A model generated the notes under the pieces. The model saw only the letters and a list, made by a program, of their open reading frames with translations. It did not search any database and had not been told where the DNA came from. A stretch of 56,296 nt of DNA from DASYZQ01 sp035946175 (lineage in GTDB: Bacteria; Patescibacteriota; Saccharimonadia; Saccharimonadales; UBA4665): positions 1 to 56,296 of the forward strand of contig DASYZQ010000041.1 of NCBI GenBank assembly GCA_035946175.1, given 5' to 3'. Position numbers and translations under genes: made by a program. Below, in pieces: positions 8,488-16,501 of the stretch (within the stretch, counting starts at the first letter, position 1; every line of letters begins with the position of its first letter).

Positions 8488-8964
8488 CTAGGCTACGGGC
8501 TTTTTAAGACCAGTAACTACCCAGTAGTTGTATGAATTGACTGGATTGCCATACTTGTTAGCACCTTGTGTTCCTGGCGCAAACAATAAGTACAGGAACA
8601 GCAGTAGGTTCACGAACGGTACAAACACTAGTAGGGTCAACAAGCCTGACTGATTAACATCGTGAAGCCGCCTAACATAGGCAGATATAGTAACAGGTAT
8701 TATTAAGACAACGCTCACAATACCTACTAACAACGAAATTATGTTCACGATAGCTGTTAATGCGTTGGAGCTTGTGGTAGTGGTAGTAACATCACTACTT
8801 GTACTGCTTGCTAGAGCAAAGTGTACGACCATTTGTAGTAAGGCTACGATAATAAGTGGTGCCATAGCGTAAATTATTGCGAGCAAGAACGCTAAACGAC
8901 CTGTTCGTCTTTCAAACATACCTAAATTAGCCTGTGCCTGTGGTTGAGTGGGTTGATTGTCCAT
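8488..8964 (-). CDS. DUF805 family membrane protein
   Basis: 158 residues. The N-terminus is polar and Gln-rich, then MFERRTGRLAFLLAIIYA opens the DUF805 region (usual form F..R.GR..F). A Ser/Thr-rich loop near residues 55-68 is followed by helices and the family signature RRLHDVNQSGLLTLL, then a PFVNLLLFLYLLFAPGTQGANKYG ending. The hydrophobic pattern indicates four membrane helices. Function of the family is unknown. A short stem (CCTAG-N7-CTAGG, 8476-8492) covers its stop codon but lacks a T-run. Confidence 0.85.
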   Translation of the reverse strand: MDNQPTQPQAQANLGMFERRTGRLAFLLAIIYAMAPLIIVALLQMVVHFALASSTSSDVTTTTTSSNALTAIVNIISLLVGIVSVVLIIPVTISAYVRRLHDVNQSGLLTLLVFVPFVNLLLFLYLLFAPGTQGANKYGNPVNSYNYWVVTGLKKPVA

Positions 8965-9079
8965 TTGTAGCTTTCTTTTAAGTAGTTAATCTCTGCGCTG
9001 ATTTTACAACACAGTAGTAAATTACCCAATACTATTCATTAGCTACTTACTACTCCATAATAAATAGTAGGATTAGCAA

Positions 9080-9214
9080 ATGGCGTCATCACTCAAAACC
9101 AAGCAACAATTTATTGAACTCCGCGCCGACAACGAGAGCCTTGCTAAGATTGCCAAGAAACTCAAGGTCAGCAAGACTACCCTGATTGCGTGGGGAAATA
9201 CCACTCGAACCTAA
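9080..9214 (+). CDS. Small helix-turn-helix protein, 44 residues
   Basis: ATG 9080 to TAA 9212-9214. The segment KQQFIELRADNESLAKIAKKL, then KVSKTTLIAW, is a clear helix-turn-helix of the type seen at the N-terminus of phage-like and transposon-associated small proteins, where a longer C-terminal region normally follows. Here the protein ends soon after the recognition helix, so it may be a truncated remnant. It converges with the vapC-like gene 10 bases away. Confidence 0.55.
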   Translation: MASSLKTKQQFIELRADNESLAKIAKKLKVSKTTLIAWGNTTRT

Positions 9215-9224
9215 CATCTCAGTT

Positions 9225-9617
9225 CTACCTGGTCGCATCAATGAGTTTTAGATGTGGAGCGACTACTGATAGTATTTTGGGATCACTCGTCATTAGGGTA
9301 CTCCTCTCATTACGCGCGACAGATATGATTATATTATCAAAGGGATCTTTATTGGCTTGATTTAGGATCGCGTAATCCTGCAAGACACTCGTATCGGCCA
9401 TAATAAGTTCGATCCCCATCTTAGGTAGGTCGTTTATGATTGTAGGATCGTATTGCAGCTTGCCGATGCTGGCCTTTATGGTCATTTCGAAAAATGAGAA
9501 GTAGCTAACTGATACGTTGTTAGATTTATCAATTAGCAACTCTAACGATTTTGGCCCTAGGTGCGAATCAGAATTAACAAGCCATACGAATACTTGAGTA
9601 TCAATCAATATGTTCAC
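9225..9617 (-). CDS. PIN-domain toxin, VapC-like (Phd-VapC pair)
   Basis: 130 residues with the PIN-domain acidic residues in place: Asp6 in ILIDTQVF, Glu in SFFEMTIK, Asp residues in NKDPFDNIII, and the terminal TSDPKIL. PIN toxins are Mg-dependent ribonucleases that cut tRNA or rRNA. The gene starts one base after the stop of the Phd-like antitoxin, the usual antitoxin-first order. The DPFD and SDPKI form is that of the COG3744 group paired with Phd/YefM antitoxins. Looks functional. Confidence 0.9.
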   Translation of the reverse strand: MNILIDTQVFVWLVNSDSHLGPKSLELLIDKSNNVSVSYFSFFEMTIKASIGKLQYDPTIINDLPKMGIELIMADTSVLQDYAILNQANKDPFDNIIISVARNERSTLMTSDPKILSVVAPHLKLIDATR

Positions 9618-9618
9618 A

Positions 9619-9870
9619 TTAGTTGCCGAGCATTAGATTGGCGACTTGCTGTTCTGTTGATTTGGAGAAGGCTTCCGGTGTCACCTTAATTTTACCTTTT
9701 GCTATGTTAAACGACCGATTGCCTCGATTGCCTCGTTCTGCCAAGGATAGATTTATAAGAGCAACTTCCGGTTCGCCGAAGCCACCAATATATATTTTCT
9801 CTCCCCGTTTGGCGGCGGCAATATATTTGCTCAAATTTGTCTTTGCATCATGTATTGAAACTGTTTTCAT
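9619..9870 (-). CDS. Phd/YefM-type antitoxin
   Basis: 83 residues. The N-terminus MKTVSIHDAKTNLSKYI is the classic Phd/YefM DNA-binding fold (I-x-x-A-K-x-x-L-S), followed by GEKIYIGGFGEPEVALINL. The C-terminal part would neutralise the PIN toxin encoded immediately downstream. It probably represses its own promoter through the palindrome at 9887-9900. Confidence 0.9.
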   Translation of the reverse strand: MKTVSIHDAKTNLSKYIAAAKRGEKIYIGGFGEPEVALINLSLAERGNRGNRSFNIAKGKIKVTPEAFSKSTEQQVANLMLGN

Positions 9871-9876
9871 ATGAAT

Positions 9877-9906
9877 ATGTTAGTCTAGGTTAGCTAACCT
9901 TGTCAA
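9877..9906 (-). promoter_or_regulatory. Toxin-antitoxin promoter with operator palindrome in the spacer
   Basis: On the minus strand: TTGACA (9906-9901), 18-base spacer, TAACAT (9882-9877), then six bases to the antitoxin ATG. The spacer contains a perfect 14-bp palindrome, AGGTTAGCTAACCT, at 9887-9900. Antitoxin bound there would block RNA polymerase. The mRNA would be leaderless. Confidence 0.75.
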
Positions 9907-9976
9907 TATCAAAGCGCTCGTAAGACTTCTGGTTGAGGAGAAAGCTCCAGCCGACCAAAGACGAATTAAGTGTCTC

Positions 9977-10741
9977 TTAAGGCAATCTTGCTCCCTGCTG
10001 CTTCAGCTTAACGTATGCCTCCTCTACAATCCTTGCCCATAATTCGTGACCCGCGCCATTAAGGTGAAAGCCATCAGCGATAAGTGCATGACTATTGAGC
10101 TTCTGGGTTTTGAGTCGTCTTGTTGGCTCATAGGTAAAGTCAATAGTGTGCCAATTTTCTTTCGGGTGTCGTTTGAGCGTGTCTGTAACGCGGTTCATAT
10201 ATGCTACGACGTAGTAGCGATATATATACCGCTGCCAAATAGGCAAAAGGTAAAGATATTTCGGATCGGCAAGCGTACACCATATGACAGTCTTCCCTTT
10301 GAGGTTTTTGAGAAGACGATCGACCGAATGTAAGAACTTTCTGGGTGAGGTAAATCGGAAGTAGTCATTCGCCCCGACATAGATAAAAATAAGATCGCTT
10401 TCCTGTATCTTTGGTAGTTGCGAATCAATGAGCTGGTCAATTGTATTGCCGGTAACCGCATAATTGTAGATGACAACGGTTTTATGCTGTTTAGCTAAAT
10501 TTTGAGCAACGTATTGAATGGCCGGTAGCGGATACCTTGAATTTTCCCCATATAGAACGGAGTCGCCCAGGAGGGCAATATGCACAGACCCCCTGCCGAC
10601 ACCGTTGAAAGTCACTGATCGTTGTCGGTCTACTGGCCTGTGCTTGATTGGGATGAGTGCTTTAAAGACGAGCACGTAGCGGATCACGACATCTGCGAAA
10701 AAAAGGGCCACTAGTATCAGTACAAGTATAGTGATATTCAT
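9977..10741 (-). CDS. Membrane-anchored SGNH/GDSL hydrolase
   Basis: 254 residues. An N-terminal membrane helix (residues 2-30) anchors an exported SGNH hydrolase. Block I is ALLGDSVLYGE with the nucleophilic Ser, block III is YVGANDYF (GxND), and block V is DGFHLNGAGH with the catalytic Asp and His. The family removes acyl groups from lipids, glycans or peptidoglycan; the substrate here is unknown. An extended -10 (TGC-TATACT) ends seven bases before the ATG, suggesting leaderless transcription. Confidence 0.88.
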   Translation of the reverse strand: MNITILVLILVALFFADVVIRYVLVFKALIPIKHRPVDRQRSVTFNGVGRGSVHIALLGDSVLYGENSRYPLPAIQYVAQNLAKQHKTVVIYNYAVTGNTIDQLIDSQLPKIQESDLIFIYVGANDYFRFTSPRKFLHSVDRLLKNLKGKTVIWCTLADPKYLYLLPIWQRYIYRYYVVAYMNRVTDTLKRHPKENWHTIDFTYEPTRRLKTQKLNSHALIADGFHLNGAGHELWARIVEEAYVKLKQQGARLP

Positions 10742-10864
10742 ATCGATTAGTATAGCAACGGATTAACTGGGCAGCTTGCATTAATGCAGAAGATTGTTAG
10801 TAGGAGGATTCAGGTGTGAAAAGTTGTGGCTGAGCACTCGGTCAGAACCTTTTTCGGTCTTTGT

Positions 10865-11209
10865 TTACTCCGGCATACCCGGCATGGATACGAACTCTAG
10901 GATTTCGATGCCAGGCCCGTCGGAGTTTTTAAAGTTGGGATGATCTTTCATAATTTCAACCGCTTGATCCAGATTTTCGGCTTGAATTAGCGAGTAGCCG
11001 GTCGTCCAGCCTTGGTCATCCTCAATAACTCCTTTGTCTAGTTTTTTCGATGGTTTCACTGGGGACCCAAAATCAACCAATGCGTCGCCATGCCGATTCT
11101 TCCACTCCATCCACTCGGCCATGCTGGCTTTCATTTTGTCCATGTCAGCCTGCTTGATTCGCTCTTCGGCTGAAATTGGCGAATAGTAGAGAATTAAAAA
11201 CTTTTTCAT
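10865..11209 (-). CDS. YCII-related (DGPF-type) domain protein
   Basis: 114 residues; MKKFLILYYSPIS begins the ferredoxin-like YCII-related fold, with GWTTGYSLIQAENLDQAVEIMKDHP and the C-terminal IEILEFVSM strand. This family is often encoded beside sigma factors or small redox enzymes; no catalytic role can be stated. Unlike many neighbours it has a strong Shine-Dalgarno sequence (AAGGAGGT, five bases before ATG), with a TATAAT about 20 bases upstream. It lies just downstream of the DHFR-like gene on the same strand. Confidence 0.82.
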   Translation of the reverse strand: MKKFLILYYSPISAEERIKQADMDKMKASMAEWMEWKNRHGDALVDFGSPVKPSKKLDKGVIEDDQGWTTGYSLIQAENLDQAVEIMKDHPNFKNSDGPGIEILEFVSMPGMPE

Positions 11210-11245
11210 AGAACCTCCTTAATGCTAATTATAGACCTGTTGAAC

Positions 11246-11791
11246 TCATGTGCTATAGCGTAGAAGAACGTTACCACTCTTAAAGGTGCGAGTACTAATA
11301 AGACGGAACTTGGCCAGATTGTTTATCCCCTCAAATAAAGGTGTACCTTTGCCTAGAACGACTGGATTCACCATGACTCTTACTTCGTCGAGCAAACCTT
11401 CTTCTAATAGAGAAACGCACAAGTTCGAACTACCCAAAACGGCTATAGATTTGCCTGATTGTCGTTTTATATCATCTAATATTTTTATATCTGTAGATGC
11501 GGTAGTCAATTTCCAAGCTGGATTTAACGGCTGGCTGGAAAAGACAATTTTATTCATCGCATTCATACGACGGGCTATTTCTGATGGCTCATCCCTAGCT
11601 GCTTGAGTTGGCCAGTAACCAGCCATAAGTTCATAAGTTTTACGGCCGAAAACCAGTGTGTCTGCTTCGTCAAGCTGTGCGTTTGCAAATACATTAAACT
11701 CCGCATCAACGTTATGCCAAGAAATATCATGGTCCTTGCCTTCAAAGTAGCCATCAAGGCTAGTCATCATAAATAGAAATATTTCTCTCAT
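11246..11791 (-). CDS. Dihydrofolate-reductase-family (RibD C-terminal-like) protein
   Basis: 181 residues. MREIFLFMMTSLDGYFEG is the family start; ADTLVFGRKTYELMAGYW and the SGKSIAVLGSSNLCVSLLEEGLLDEVRVMVNPVVLGKGTPLF region match the YwjB/YyaP-type RibD C-terminal fold that binds NADPH. True folate reductase activity is unlikely; a second, more DHFR-like gene is at 51.2 kb. A TATTAT box ends six bases before the ATG, with no Shine-Dalgarno sequence. Confidence 0.85.
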   Translation of the reverse strand: MREIFLFMMTSLDGYFEGKDHDISWHNVDAEFNVFANAQLDEADTLVFGRKTYELMAGYWPTQAARDEPSEIARRMNAMNKIVFSSQPLNPAWKLTTASTDIKILDDIKRQSGKSIAVLGSSNLCVSLLEEGLLDEVRVMVNPVVLGKGTPLFEGINNLAKFRLISTRTFKSGNVLLRYST

Positions 11792-11837
11792 AAATTCATA
11801 ATAGACCTAGAATAACCTGTCAAGCAATCAGTGGGGT

Positions 11838-11916
11838 GGACGGCCGGTAGGCCGTCCCTCGTTTCCAGACAGCATAGACTCTCGCAATAACTCTTCTGGC
11901 TACGACGATCGTAGCC
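11838..11916. repeat. Two strong inverted repeats in an intergenic gap
   Basis: GGACGGCC-GGTA-GGCCGTCC at 11838-11857 can form an 8-bp stem with a tetraloop, and GGCTACGA-CGA-TCGTAGCC at 11898-11916 an 8-bp stem with three-base loop. Neither is followed by a T-run on either strand. Together they occupy the 5' region of the inositol-phosphatase gene on one side and the DHFR-like gene on the other. They could belong to a small structured RNA or be operator sites. Confidence 0.4.
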
Positions 11917-12002
11917 TCACGGTACCACTGCTTACCTTCTGTCCGTTTTTTTGTTGTAGGTACGACTTAAGAATCAAAGTGCTTATACTTGGCTGGGGGA
12001 GA

Positions 12003-12098
12003 ATGGGCGTTGTCCAAACTTTTGAGGAACTAGAGGCAGTAAAAGACAAGGAAGCTGAAATTGAAGAAATGCGCCGCCTCTTAAAGGATGATCTATAA
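12003..12098 (+). CDS. 31-residue leader-like reading frame overlapping the next start
   Basis: ATG 12003 to TAA 12096-12098, sharing the final A of its stop with the ATG of the following gene (TAATG). The encoded peptide (start MGVVQTFEEL, end RRLLKDDL) is charged and probably helical. The frame remains open for some distance upstream without a convincing start, so it may be the end of a decayed longer gene. The overlap suggests translational coupling to the inositol-phosphatase-like gene, which has no good Shine-Dalgarno sequence. Confidence 0.4.
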   Translation: MGVVQTFEELEAVKDKEAEIEEMRRLLKDDL

Positions 12099-12910
12099 TG
12101 ACCCATATGAATGACGAACTTCTAACCAAAGCTCTTGAAGTGGCCAAGCAGGCTGCTCAAGAAGTTGGGGGCATGCTTTTGCCCCACTACGGCAATATTA
12201 AAGCTAAAGTCGAAAGCGATAAGGCCGGGAATAGCATTGCCGGTGTATTTACGGAACTTGACGAAAGAGCAGAAAAATTACTACAAAAACGACTCGGGCA
12301 GTTCGGTACAGGAGTCGGATTAGAGATTGGCTTTACTGGTGAGCAATACGGAGAAAAGCAAGCATCCGATATCTCGTGGCTGGTTGACCCCATTGATGGC
12401 ACAACTCATTTTATTCGTGGCTTACCGATGTGCACGGTCATGATTGCACTTGTAGAGAAAAGCAAGGCGTTATTGGCCGTCATACATGATATTGCCAACC
12501 AGCAGACCTATTGGGCTGCACGGGGTCGTGGCGCCTTCTGCGGCGGCGAAAAGCTGATGACAAATCTAAAGAAAAGCTTAGTTTGCTTTGAGTCGAAACT
12601 AGAAAACCCACAGAATCTGGAAAAATATATGCAGATCAGGCAGCATACGGTGACAATAATTGGACTCTATAGCGGATATGAGTTTATTATGATCGCTTCG
12701 GGTAAGCTGGACGGCAAAGTCTGCCTTGAGCCGTATGGGAAGGATTGGGACTTTGCGCCCGGCTCACTATTAGTGCAAGAAGCTGGCGGTGTGGCATCTA
12801 ATATCGGTCGTGCAGATTATGATTATCGCAATCACAACTTCATCATTGCTGGCGAGGTGTTACATCGGGAATTGACTGATGGGTCAGAGGCTATATTTCC
12901 GGTTAGATGA
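12098..12910 (+). CDS. Inositol-monophosphatase-family phosphatase
   Basis: 270 residues (ATG 12107, MNDELL, is an alternative start). Family metal-binding motifs are intact: FTGEQYG (motif GE), WLVDPIDGTTHFIRG (DPxDGT) and the C-terminal DWDFAPGSLLVQEAGG (WDxAAG-like). These Li-sensitive, Mg-dependent phosphatases dephosphorylate inositol phosphate, PAP, histidinol phosphate or sugar phosphates; the specific substrate cannot be read from sequence. Length is normal. Confidence 0.9.
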   Translation: MTHMNDELLTKALEVAKQAAQEVGGMLLPHYGNIKAKVESDKAGNSIAGVFTELDERAEKLLQKRLGQFGTGVGLEIGFTGEQYGEKQASDISWLVDPIDGTTHFIRGLPMCTVMIALVEKSKALLAVIHDIANQQTYWAARGRGAFCGGEKLMTNLKKSLVCFESKLENPQNLEKYMQIRQHTVTIIGLYSGYEFIMIASGKLDGKVCLEPYGKDWDFAPGSLLVQEAGGVASNIGRADYDYRNHNFIIAGEVLHRELTDGSEAIFPVR

Positions 12911-13044
12911 GAGGCTCCTGCCTCAACTAAACATTACTATACTCCTTCGACTGATCAACAAAGTTTGGACGTCCTATCTCTCCCCTTCAAAGTTCAAACC
13001 AAAAAACTACCTCTTTTGAGGAGGTGATTCGTGTTCGAATACTA

Positions 13045-13075
13045 TGGCTGGCCATATGGGGTGTTTTTCGAGCGC
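13045..13075 (+). repeat. 31-bp interspersed repeat, copy 1
   Basis: Starts TGGCTGGCCATATGGGG and ends TTTTTCGAGCGC. It matches copy 2 (16319) at 26 of 31 positions without gaps. All three copies have the same orientation and are intergenic. The surrounding gap 12911-13181 holds no gene I can support. Confidence 0.7.
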
Positions 13076-13181
13076 TTTTGATATGAAATTGAGGTCGTAC
13101 CTGCAGTCAATCCGCTTTGATAAGTTCAAGCAGTAGTATTAAATACAAAGAAGTTGCCATGAAGGGCTTTCGTTGTAGCGG

Positions 13182-13700
13182 TCACGAGGCGATTCGATTG
13201 TCGATAAGTGCGTCTAGTTGTTCACGTAGCTGGATGGAACTTCTTAGCTTCCTTTTAGTGCGGAGTGTGCGGTAGAGAACAGCCAGACTGCTAGCGGCAG
13301 GCATATCATAACTAAAGAGGTCATGAGGCACAGGAATCTTTCTCAGTCGGCAAATTACATCTGCGCGGATCTTTAAGCCTGCCGGTACCCATACCAGTGT
13401 ACCCTCTGCTTCATAGCGGCTTAGTCGTCGGCGAAACCGGATGCCACCAAATAGCTCAACAGTAGAATTGTAGAACTTGAGGAGTGCCAGCCCGAAGATG
13501 AGCACTCCGATAGGCGCTATTGGTGCGATGGCATGTCGAGTAACGACAAGCAACAGGATAGTAGTTGTCGTTATAATTGCAATCGCAATCAGCCCAGACT
13601 TTTTTATCTTTTTACTTCGGCCTAGAAGTATCTTTGCTTTGCTTTCCTCAACCCCCTCCGGAAACGCGACGTAATCACCTTCTTCTAATCTAAAAAGCAT
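13182..13700 (-). CDS. Membrane protein of unknown function
   Basis: 172 residues. A short cytoplasmic N-terminus is followed by two membrane helices (about residues 35-55 and 60-78, separated by a short AIAPIAPIG turn) and then a basic cytoplasmic domain of about 90 residues rich in Arg/Leu. No motif recognised. GAGGT lies eight bases before the ATG, with TATTAT about 24 bases upstream, so this one appears to have a leader. Confidence 0.65.
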   Translation of the reverse strand: MLFRLEEGDYVAFPEGVEESKAKILLGRSKKIKKSGLIAIAIITTTTILLLVVTRHAIAPIAPIGVLIFGLALLKFYNSTVELFGGIRFRRRLSRYEAEGTLVWVPAGLKIRADVICRLRKIPVPHDLFSYDMPAASSLAVLYRTLRTKRKLRSSIQLREQLDALIDNRIAS

Positions 13701-13869
13701 ATTCTTACCTCAATCGTTGATAATATTCTAATCTTAGCAGATCTATGTGTGCTCATTGCGGCAATCGTATATTTCAACTCTATTGTTGGATATCGCTCAA
13801 AGGTTAGATAGAAAAACTCAGCTCCATTTATGATGCCGGTAAGGTCTATCCGCTATTTGCATGGACAAT

Positions 13870-14022
13870 TTAAGTGTCTTTGGGCTCTCGTTCCAAGGCT
13901 TGCTTAAATGTTTCGTATCTCTCGAGTTCACCGCCTGGTGTCCAGTAAAAACCTTGCTGTTCTTCGCAGATTAAGAACAGTTTACTGTCTTTAATGTACA
14001 ATGCGCCAGCTCGCTATCTCAT
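13870..14022 (-). pseudogene. Nudix hydrolase fragment
   Basis: On the minus strand an ATG at 14022 is followed after one codon by TAG, then a frame reading RAGALYIKDSKLFLICEEQQ... to TAA at 13872-13870. The segment GELERYETFKQALERE fits the Nudix box G-x5-E-x7-RE, but the EE-x-G-U half is missing because the frame ends. The premature stop after codon 2 and loss of the second half of the Nudix box make it non-functional. Gap 13701-14034 holds nothing else. Confidence 0.7.
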
Positions 14023-14034
14023 ACAGGGAGTAAC

Positions 14035-14058
14035 AAAAAAGACTCTCAAAGAAGTCTT
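14035..14058 (-). terminator. Intrinsic terminator reading toward lower coordinates
   Basis: On the minus strand AAGACT-TCTTTGAG-AGTCTT is followed directly by further T residues (plus-strand A-run 14035-14040). It lies upstream of the Nudix fragment. The only minus-strand frame before it in 14059-14266 is a stretch of about 47 codons without a start that I can support, so the gene it once served seems lost. Confidence 0.6.
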
Positions 14059-14266
14059 AAGCTTGGCTGGCTATATGCTGGCGAGGTCAGAAGTAAAAAT
14101 AATCGCATAACGCACTGCGTGCCTCACTACATTTGGCAGGATCTGGTCAACTAGGCTAGAATCGAATGGTTGCACAGCAATAAATAGGTGATTAGGTTTT
14201 CGAAGCTGTGTGGAAAATTATGTTTGGTAAAGTGTAATGCAAGATTACGAGACAGGAGAGTAATGA

Positions 14267-14752
14267 ATGAACTTGAGCGTGCAACCGGAATGGTGTCGTA
14301 AACTAGCGCTAATGCAGCAATCCACGCCGCTCTTAGGTGCTCGGGGTCCCGATGGGGTCGGTAAAGAACATCCTTGTAGGGATATTCAGCGTGCCTATCG
14401 GGCTTCTGTGTTAAAAGCTGGCCGATTAGGACGATGTTACCAATGGGATGATCCGGACCCTGGTGATAGCTTTGCATCACTCAGACTGTTCTGTGATGAT
14501 AAGGCATGGAAGAAAGCATGCCATACGTATTTCCACACTATGGATACCCTGCCTCATCACTATATATCTCATCTTATGCACGGGGCACAGATTTTAGGAT
14601 ACAAGCATCCGGATGCACGTTTCCGGCAACGATGGCTCGATTTTTACCATCAATCAGTACTGGATCTCCATTTGTGCCCAGAGAGTGAGGCGGACATGGA
14701 TGTACGACTTGGCGACTTCGGGCGCGAGCAATGGGATAACCCAAAGCTATAG
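14267..14752 (+). CDS. Conserved hypothetical protein, 161 residues
   Basis: A cytosolic protein rich in Trp, His and Asp, with striking motifs: GPDGVGKEHPCRDIQRAYRA, PHHYISHLMHGAQILGYKHPD and LHLCPESEADMDVRLGDFG. The conserved-looking His pairs (PHHYISHLMHG) could bind a metal. No TM or signal peptide. AGGAG sits eight bases before the ATG. It overlaps the end of the truncated HepT frame on the other strand. I do not know a function. Confidence 0.7.
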   Translation: MNLSVQPEWCRKLALMQQSTPLLGARGPDGVGKEHPCRDIQRAYRASVLKAGRLGRCYQWDDPDPGDSFASLRLFCDDKAWKKACHTYFHTMDTLPHHYISHLMHGAQILGYKHPDARFRQRWLDFYHQSVLDLHLCPESEADMDVRLGDFGREQWDNPKL

Positions 14753-14932
14753 ATCAAAATAGCTACCTCTTACTCTTGCTAGATATTCACTAGCTTCCAC
14801 AAGGCGCATCATGGTAGCATCTTGTAAAATAGGATCATCCAAGAAAGTTTGTTTACCACTGCCAGCACGCTTAACGATAGTTGTTAGTGCATCATATGCT
14901 GCGCAAATGAGTGGTTCTGGTTTCTTTATCAT
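14747..14932 (-). pseudogene. HepT-like HEPN toxin, truncated
   Basis: From ATG 14932 (MIKKPEP) 61 codons resemble the N-terminal half of HepT/DUF86 HEPN ribonucleases (AAYDALTTIVKRAG, FLDDPILQDATMMRLVEASEYLA). The C-terminal half carrying the catalytic R-x4-6-H motif is absent, because the frame ends where the convergent gene (14267-14752) finishes. The ATG overlaps an out-of-frame TGA (ATGA), as expected for an mntA-hepT junction. Confidence 0.65.
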
Positions 14933-15221
14933 AAAATTTCTACTAAGATCAGGAGTGATGTATGGTTCAAAACGAGGGTGTAGCCGTGTCGCTATGTCTA
15001 CCTTGTGACCGGTAGCTGTCTCAAGCCCAGCTTGTAAAATCAACTAGGTCGAACAAGCTTCGGGATTGCTTAAGATTGACAAGGAGGTCTATATCGCTGT
15101 CAGAACGTGCTTCCCCCCTAGCATAAGAACCGAAAATACTAGCAGTAGTTACTCCATGTTTTTTGAGAATGCCCCGGAATGTGTTAAGCTTAATTGGTAA
15201 CTGTAGGTCGGCGGTTGTCAT
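14930..15221 (-). pseudogene. MntA-like nucleotidyltransferase antitoxin, frameshifted
   Basis: ATG 15221. The frame contains SIFGSYARGEARSDSDIDLLV, the MNT-type minimal nucleotidyltransferase signature (GS...D-x-D), which AMPylates HepT. It stops prematurely after SLFDLVDFTSWA. The expected continuation, LQAGLETATGHKVDIATRLHP, is in another frame, consistent with loss of one T in the TTTT run near 15040. Together with the truncated hepT it marks a dead MntA/HepT toxin-antitoxin locus unless the indel is a sequencing error. TATACT lies eight bases before the ATG. Confidence 0.7.
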
Positions 15222-15403
15222 TAAGATCTAGTATACAATGACAGGCATTCTGTGTCATCCAGAGATGGTGTGTTCGAAAATATGCCTTAAATCCTGTGTG
15301 GCCGAGAATACAGGTGATACATGGAACTAATTCTAACTGACTACGTTCTATTCGTTTAAAAATTAGACCAGCTCAGTTTTGCTTATTATGGCGTAAGAGT
15401 AAT

Positions 15404-16249
15404 CTAGTGACTAACATCAATCAGGATTGCTCCGGCGATAGCCAAAGTAACACTGACCACCCTAATCCACGTGTGTTCCCGCTCTTTCAGATAAACATGT
15501 TCACCAACAAGAACAAGGACCAAGAACGCCTCATTGATGGCTAATACGCCTGCAGCATCATGCAATGACAGTGCCGCATTGAGGGCAAGATTGGTCAGTG
15601 CTCCAAACACACATGCCAGGAATATGATACGCCAATCATCCTTTAATATATGCCTGAAGCGAGTTACTGCCTTTGGCATCAGAACGATGGTGAAAATGGC
15701 TGCGGGCAAAAAGGTGGCAAAGAAGGTTAAGCTTACGGCATTATATGACGATAACAAGTACTTAAGGAGTACGATGATGCTGGCGTTCACAATCGTCATA
15801 GTCAAGATGAATGAGATCCCTTTGATTGATTCAGGCTTCTTGAAGCTATGCAGAATAACCCAACCGGCACACATGGCAAGGATCGTTCCGAGCAATTCTT
15901 GCCAGCTGAAGTGAGCATGCAGAAACAGAACCCCAAAGATAAACACCCAAGCAAGGCGGAGCTTAAGTAGTGAGTTAATCACTGACATCTCAATAAGCCC
16001 CGTTGCCTTGAAGAACAACATGTTGTTACCAACGATAAGTAGCCCAACAACGGCGCTCAGTAACCAGGTTTCAAAGTGGGTAGGCATCTTCGGCGAGGCA
16101 AGCATGAATGGGAACGTGACGACAGTCCCAATAAGGGTGTAAAACAAAGCAAATGTCCATACGTCCCTTTTTCTGCGTAAATGGAACCTCTGTAGCAGGC
16201 TTTCAGCAGTGTAAAAGGCCCCTGCCAAAACCGAATAGAATAGCCACAT
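15404..16249 (-). CDS. EamA/DMT-family membrane transporter
   Basis: 281 residues with ten predicted membrane helices arranged as two EamA repeats of about 140 residues each (WLLSAVVGLLIVGNNMLFF...; WRIIFLACVFGALTNLALNAALSL). The second repeat ends with the typical AINEAFLVLVLVGEHVYLKERE and VVSVTLAIAGAILI helices. Members export small metabolites; substrate unknown. TATACT lies six bases before the ATG and there is no Shine-Dalgarno sequence, suggesting a leaderless mRNA. The gap 15222-15403 downstream has no feature I can support. Confidence 0.85.
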   Translation of the reverse strand: MWLFYSVLAGAFYTAESLLQRFHLRRKRDVWTFALFYTLIGTVVTFPFMLASPKMPTHFETWLLSAVVGLLIVGNNMLFFKATGLIEMSVINSLLKLRLAWVFIFGVLFLHAHFSWQELLGTILAMCAGWVILHSFKKPESIKGISFILTMTIVNASIIVLLKYLLSSYNAVSLTFFATFLPAAIFTIVLMPKAVTRFRHILKDDWRIIFLACVFGALTNLALNAALSLHDAAGVLAINEAFLVLVLVGEHVYLKEREHTWIRVVSVTLAIAGAILIDVSH

Positions 16250-16318
16250 ATGCAGAGTATAACGGAGAAGAAAGAGCAGTGATACCTTACATAAACAGAA
16301 TATATTGCATCAAGCTAT

Positions 16319-16349
16319 TGGCTGGCCATATAGGACGATTTTCGAACGC
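16319..16349 (+). repeat. 31-bp interspersed repeat, copy 2
   Basis: Starts TGGCTGGCCATATAGGACG and ends ATTTTCGAACGC. It is 28/31 identical to copy 3 and 26/31 to copy 1, and lies in the gap between the EamA gene and the BrnT/BrnA locus. Confidence 0.75.
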
Positions 16350-16466
16350 TTTTAGCGAACTATAACACTCCGAAGGAAGCGTAAACGAGGACTTTGTTGT
16401 CTTGAACGCTACGGCTTTAAGTACGATGGAATAAACTTACCAACATATTAAATTACAGTAAATTTA

Positions 16467-16494
16467 TTGCAGGCAATATCTAAACATGTATAAT
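16467..16494 (+). promoter_or_regulatory. brnT promoter, probably leaderless
   Basis: TTGCAG (16467-16472), 16-base spacer, TATAAT (16489-16494), then seven bases to the brnT ATG at 16502. Confidence 0.65.
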
Positions 16495-16501
16495 AATATG
16501 T

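Noticed and set aside
14151..14480. Minus-strand frame
   Set aside because: It is a shadow of the better supported plus-strand gene 14267-14752.
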